Shown here: piece after piece, positions 39,586 through 41,794 of the stretch | Layout: each line of letters starts with the position of its first letter | How positions within the stretch are numbered: position 1 is the stretch's first letter | Source of the DNA: an uncultured SAR86 cluster bacterium | GTDB lineage: Bacteria > Pseudomonadota > Gammaproteobacteria > Magnimaribacterales > D2472 | Direction: 5' to 3' | Assembly: GCA_902622845.1 (NCBI GenBank) | Contig: CACNRI010000006.1 | Span: 1-41,794 of the forward strand | Length of the DNA: 41,794 bases | Notes under the pieces: model-generated | Database searches by the model: none | What the model was told of the DNA's origin: nothing | The model's input: the letters and a program-made list of their open reading frames with translations, nothing else | Made by a program: the position numbers and the translations under genes

Positions 39586-39591
39586 TAAAAT
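39586..39591 (+). promoter_or_regulatory. Possible -10 element for rpsP-rimM-trmD
   Basis: TAAAAT lies in the 81-base divergent gap between the YpjD-like gene and rpsP. It overlaps the end of a 10-base palindrome, AGGTTAACCT (39577-39586). No clear -35 is visible, so the call rests on position and an AT-rich hexamer. Confidence 0.25.
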
Positions 39592-39620
39592 ACTCCAACT
39601 AAATTTAACTTATAGGAATT

Positions 39621-40262
39621 ATGGTAGTTATTAGACTTTCTAGGAGTGGGGCGAAAAAAAACCCTTACTACTTTATTACAGTTGCAGATTCAAGAAATGC
39701 AAGAGATGGCGCTTTTATTGAAAGACTCGGATTTTATAATCCTTCAGCTCAAGGCCAAGAAGAAACATTACGTATAGACATTGAAAAAGTGGATGAATGG
39801 GTATCAAAAGGTGCTCAGATTAGTGATAGAGTCAAAAGATTAATTAAAGATTCTAAATTATCACCGGAAGAACTTGATGCAAGAAAAGCTGCAAAGAAAG
39901 ATAAAGCTGATGCAAAGAAAGCAGCTGCATTAGCTGCTAAGCAAGAAGAAATCAAAAAACAAGCAGAGGAGGCTGAGGAAGAAGCACCTGCTGAGGAAGC
40001 TGCACCAGAAGAAGCACCTGCAGAAGAAGCTCCTGCTGAGGAAGAAGCACCTGCAGAAGATGCACCCGCTGAGGAAGCTGCACCAGAAGAAGCACCTGCT
40101 GAGGAAGAAGCACCTGCAGAAGAAGCTCCTGCTGAGGAAGCTGCACCAGAAGAAGCACCCGCTGAGGAAGAAGCACCTGCAGAAGAAGCTCCTGCTGAAG
40201 AGGCACCTGCAGATAATCCTGAAGAATCATCTGATTCCGAAGATGAGGATGAAAAGTCCTAA
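39621..40262 (+). CDS. rpsP: 30S ribosomal protein S16 with a long acidic repeat tail
   Basis: Residues 1 to about 82 are a normal S16 ([41 protein letters not shown]), an assembly protein of the 30S subunit. The protein continues to 213 residues, while the usual length is about 80. Residues 86-114 are rich in Lys and Ala, residues 115-198 are Ala-Glu-Pro repeats ([13 protein letters not shown]-like) and the end is Asp/Glu/Ser. The tail should be disordered and strongly negative. The frame is intact through to rimM, which overlaps the last codons. TAGGA precedes the ATG. Confidence 0.95.
   Translation: MVVIRLSRSGAKKNPYYFITVADSRNARDGAFIERLGFYNPSAQGQEETLRIDIEKVDEWVSKGAQISDRVKRLIKDSKLSPEELDARKAAKKDKADAKKAAALAAKQEEIKKQAEEAEEEAPAEEAAPEEAPAEEAPAEEEAPAEDAPAEEAAPEEAPAEEEAPAEEAPAEEAAPEEAPAEEEAPAEEAPAEEAPADNPEESSDSEDEDEKS
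39972..40214 (+). repeat. Degenerate in-frame tandem repeat coding the S16 tail
   Basis: Copies of GCTGAGGAAGCTGCACCAG begin at 39990, 40068 and 40131, so the larger units are 78 and 63 bases (26 and 21 residues), both multiples of three and differing by one 15-base AEEAP block. Third-position changes such as CCT/CCC and GAG/GAA separate copies. Local GC is well above the rest of the window because of Ala, Glu and Pro codons. Confidence 0.9.
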
Positions 40263-40776
40263 CGATATTTCTAGCTCTGATTTAATAGCAATCGGCTCTA
40301 TTGGAAAAAGTCATGGCTTAAAGGGCTCATTCTTTTTGAACTCCTATTGTGATCCAGAAGATAACTTTTTTAATTACAAGCGTTTTTTTCTAATTCAGGA
40401 AAAAAAGATCTTAGAGTTCAATATCAAATCAAAGCACATTAAGTCGAGCAAAAATATTGTAAATATTTCAGGAATTGAGACCGTTGAAGAAATTAAAAAA
40501 CTTACGAACTCTGAAATTTATACTTTAAATGAATATCTTAAACCTGAAGATGGTGAATATTATTGGAAAGACCTTATTCAGCTGGAAGTCTATAATGAAA
40601 ATAATGAGTTTATTGGTATTGTTGATGAAATAAGGAATTATGGTGCAAATGATACTTTGGTAATAAAGAACAAAACTTCTCAGTTACTAATACCTTACGT
40701 AAAAGATATATTTATTAAGAAAGTTGATTTAGTTAAAGGTTTTTTGATAGTTGATTGGGATAAAGATGAACTTTAA
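40249..40776 (+). CDS. rimM: Ribosome maturation factor RimM
   Basis: RimM binds S19 and helps 30S head maturation. From the ATG at 40249 it has 175 residues, with [30 protein letters not shown] at the start and the PRC-barrel domain from about 95 ([51 protein letters not shown]). An ATG at 40243 is also possible. The frame stays open far upstream only because the rpsP repeat lacks stops; that part is not real protein. It overlaps rpsP by 14 bases and trmD by 11. Confidence 0.94.
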   Translation: MKSPNDISSSDLIAIGSIGKSHGLKGSFFLNSYCDPEDNFFNYKRFFLIQEKKILEFNIKSKHIKSSKNIVNISGIETVEEIKKLTNSEIYTLNEYLKPEDGEYYWKDLIQLEVYNENNEFIGIVDEIRNYGANDTLVIKNKTSQLLIPYVKDIFIKKVDLVKGFLIVDWDKDEL

Positions 40777-41491
40777 TTTAGTAACAATTTTCCCTGAAAT
40801 TACGAAATTATTTGATTTTGGAGTTATTGGAAGGGCTATTGAAGAAGATTTAATTTCTATGAATAGTTTGAATCCGAGGGATTTCTCAAAAAATACCAAT
40901 AAAAATGTGGATGATGCACCTTATGGCGGAGGCGAGGGAATGGTTATGATGGCAGAGCCGTTAGCACTTGCAATGAAATCAATAAAAAATAAGGGAAAGG
41001 TACTTTTGATGAGTCCTCAGGGAGAGCGTTTATCCAATACTCATATTGATGGGTTGCTGGACGAAAAATCAATTACTATCATTTGTGGAAGGTATGAGGG
41101 CATCGATGAAAGATTTATTGAAAATTATGTTGATAAAGAGTTTTCTATAGGCGACTTTGTCCTTAGTGGTGGAGAAATACCAGCATTAGCTTTAATAGAT
41201 GCATTATCCAGAAAGATTCCAGGCGTTCTTGGTAACCAGGAATCTTTTAAAAACGATTCTTTTGAAAATAATCTTTTAAAAGGACCTGTATATACTAGAC
41301 CACAGAAATTTGAAGGAAAGGATGTCCCTGGAATTTTATTATCAGGTGATCATGAAAAAATTAATGACTGGAAGATTTTATCTTCATTACAACGAACTCT
41401 TAAAAGAAGACCCGACCTATTAGATAGTGTAAAATTAACAAAAAAACAAAAAAAACTCTTGGATAATTTGTTATCTAAGCGTATCCTATAG
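40766..41491 (+). CDS. trmD: tRNA (guanine-37-N1)-methyltransferase
   Basis: TrmD makes m1G37 in tRNAs and prevents +1 frameshifting. The 241-residue SPOUT protein has [24 protein letters not shown] at the start, DDAPYGGGEGMVMMAEPL, and the trefoil-knot SAM site in ICGRYEGIDERFIENYVDKEFSIGDFVLSGGEIPALALIDALSR. The start at 40766 aligns with the family; an upstream in-frame ATG at 40751 is inside rimM. In E. coli rplS follows; here another gene begins 18 bases after the stop. Confidence 0.97.
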   Translation: MNFNLVTIFPEITKLFDFGVIGRAIEEDLISMNSLNPRDFSKNTNKNVDDAPYGGGEGMVMMAEPLALAMKSIKNKGKVLLMSPQGERLSNTHIDGLLDEKSITIICGRYEGIDERFIENYVDKEFSIGDFVLSGGEIPALALIDALSRKIPGVLGNQESFKNDSFENNLLKGPVYTRPQKFEGKDVPGILLSGDHEKINDWKILSSLQRTLKRRPDLLDSVKLTKKQKKLLDNLLSKRIL

Positions 41492-41509
41492 GCCTTTTTA
41501 GAGCTAATT

Positions 41510-41794
41510 ATGAGTGACGATAAAAAAACAGAAAGAAAGGGTTTCTTTTCCAGAATATTTGGAGGACTTACAGGTTCTTCTGAAAGTGATGTAAAAGAAA
41601 AATCATCTGTTGAATTGCCATCTACTTCAGCAATAAAAGCTATGAAAAAAGCTGATATTGTTTCTACTGCAAAGGAGCATGGTTTAGAGCTTGATATTTC
41701 AAATACTAAGGCTCAACTCCTTGAGTCATGGGAAAATCATTTTTCAAATGATGACTCTCCATCTGCAGTGGACGATGCAGCAGAAGCAATGGCA
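41510..41794 (+). CDS. Unidentified protein, 3' end missing, with a possible SAP/HeH-like motif
   Basis: Ninety-five residues are visible and the frame is open at the window end. The start MSDDKKTERKGFFSRIFGG is basic then amphipathic, resembling the membrane-targeting N-terminus of FtsY (E. coli begins MAKEKKRGFFSWLG). Residues about 45-70 (AIKAMKKADIVSTAKEHGLELDISNTKAQLLESW) look like a SAP or Rho-N-type helix-extension-helix. The last part is acidic. I cannot decide between a divergent FtsY and an unrelated protein. It sits where rplS is expected and is not bL19. Confidence 0.5.
   Translation, partial: MSDDKKTERKGFFSRIFGGLTGSSESDVKEKSSVELPSTSAIKAMKKADIVSTAKEHGLELDISNTKAQLLESWENHFSNDDSPSAVDDAAEAMA

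Noticed and set aside
39577-39586. AGGTTAACCT palindrome in the ypjD-rpsP gap as an operator
   Set aside because: A 10-base palindrome is short, I know no regulator with this site, and there is no second copy nearby to support it.
39972-40214. Repeat array considered as CRISPR or a minisatellite outside genes
   Set aside because: Units are in frame with rpsP, have no unique spacers of constant size, and lack cas genes nearby.
39952-40230. A 92-residue minus-strand open frame and a Lys/His-rich plus-strand extension before RimM (from 40060) across the rpsP repeat
   Set aside because: The GAAGAAGCACCT-type repeat has no stop codons in several frames, so long frames arise as shadows. Neither has a ribosome binding site or family-like sequence.

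Overview
The window looks like one contiguous piece of a streamlined, low-GC gammaproteobacterial chromosome. Gene content and order follow the gammaproteobacterial pattern: bamC-purC, isc, ndk-rlmN-ispG-hisS-yfgM-bamB-der, sdhCDAB-sucAB, ribF-ileS-lspA-ispH, groESL and rpsP-rimM-trmD. Intergenic gaps are tiny, start and stop codons often overlap, and third positions are AT-rich. A marine SAR86-type bacterium fits best, but that placement is inference from general impression, not from a marker comparison. I see no tRNA, rRNA, insertion sequence, prophage, CRISPR array or origin. No gap between genes exceeds about 115 bases.

Layout. Positions 1-1491 hold the 3' part of bamC (outer-membrane assembly) and purC. 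Positions 1480-4518 hold an ISC iron-sulfur assembly operon (iscR, iscS, iscU, iscA, fdx, iscX) behind a promoter with a near-consensus IscR operator; the hscBA chaperone genes usually found between iscA and fdx are missing. Positions 4552-11657 run ndk, rlmN, ispG, hisS, yfgM, bamB, der, as in E. coli but without pilW and rodZ. Positions 11730-22471 form a ten-gene block for the lower TCA cycle (sdhCDAB, sucA, sucB, lpdA, sucC, sucD) that carries carbon from 2-oxoglutarate to fumarate.

A MATE transporter on the minus strand (22446-23807) converges on sucD by overlap. From 23872 the plus strand carries a hexapeptide acyltransferase (probably with an AUU start), pdxB, msrB, murJ, ribF, ileS, lspA, ispH, an AmpD-type amidase, an AmpG-type permease and a VanZ-like protein: vitamin B6 and flavin synthesis, isoprenoids, envelope assembly and peptidoglycan recycling. 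groES-groEL (34965-36918) follow, with a possible heat-shock promoter and the one clear intrinsic terminator. Next come a PuuD-like membrane protein, a minus-strand CorB/CorC-type protein with a YpjD-like protein, and rpsP-rimM-trmD. The last gene is cut by the window end and is not identified.

Functional theme: many products are Fe-S proteins (RlmN, IspG, IspH, SdhB, Fdx, IscR) encoded near their assembly machinery. Most of the window is ordinary housekeeping DNA. I did not find a new defence or mobile system. The most unusual observations are the long Ala/Glu/Pro repeat tail on ribosomal protein S16, the likely AUU start codon at 23872, the isc operon without hscBA whose IscU nevertheless keeps the HscA-recognition motif, and the IscR operator that overlaps the purC stop codon.
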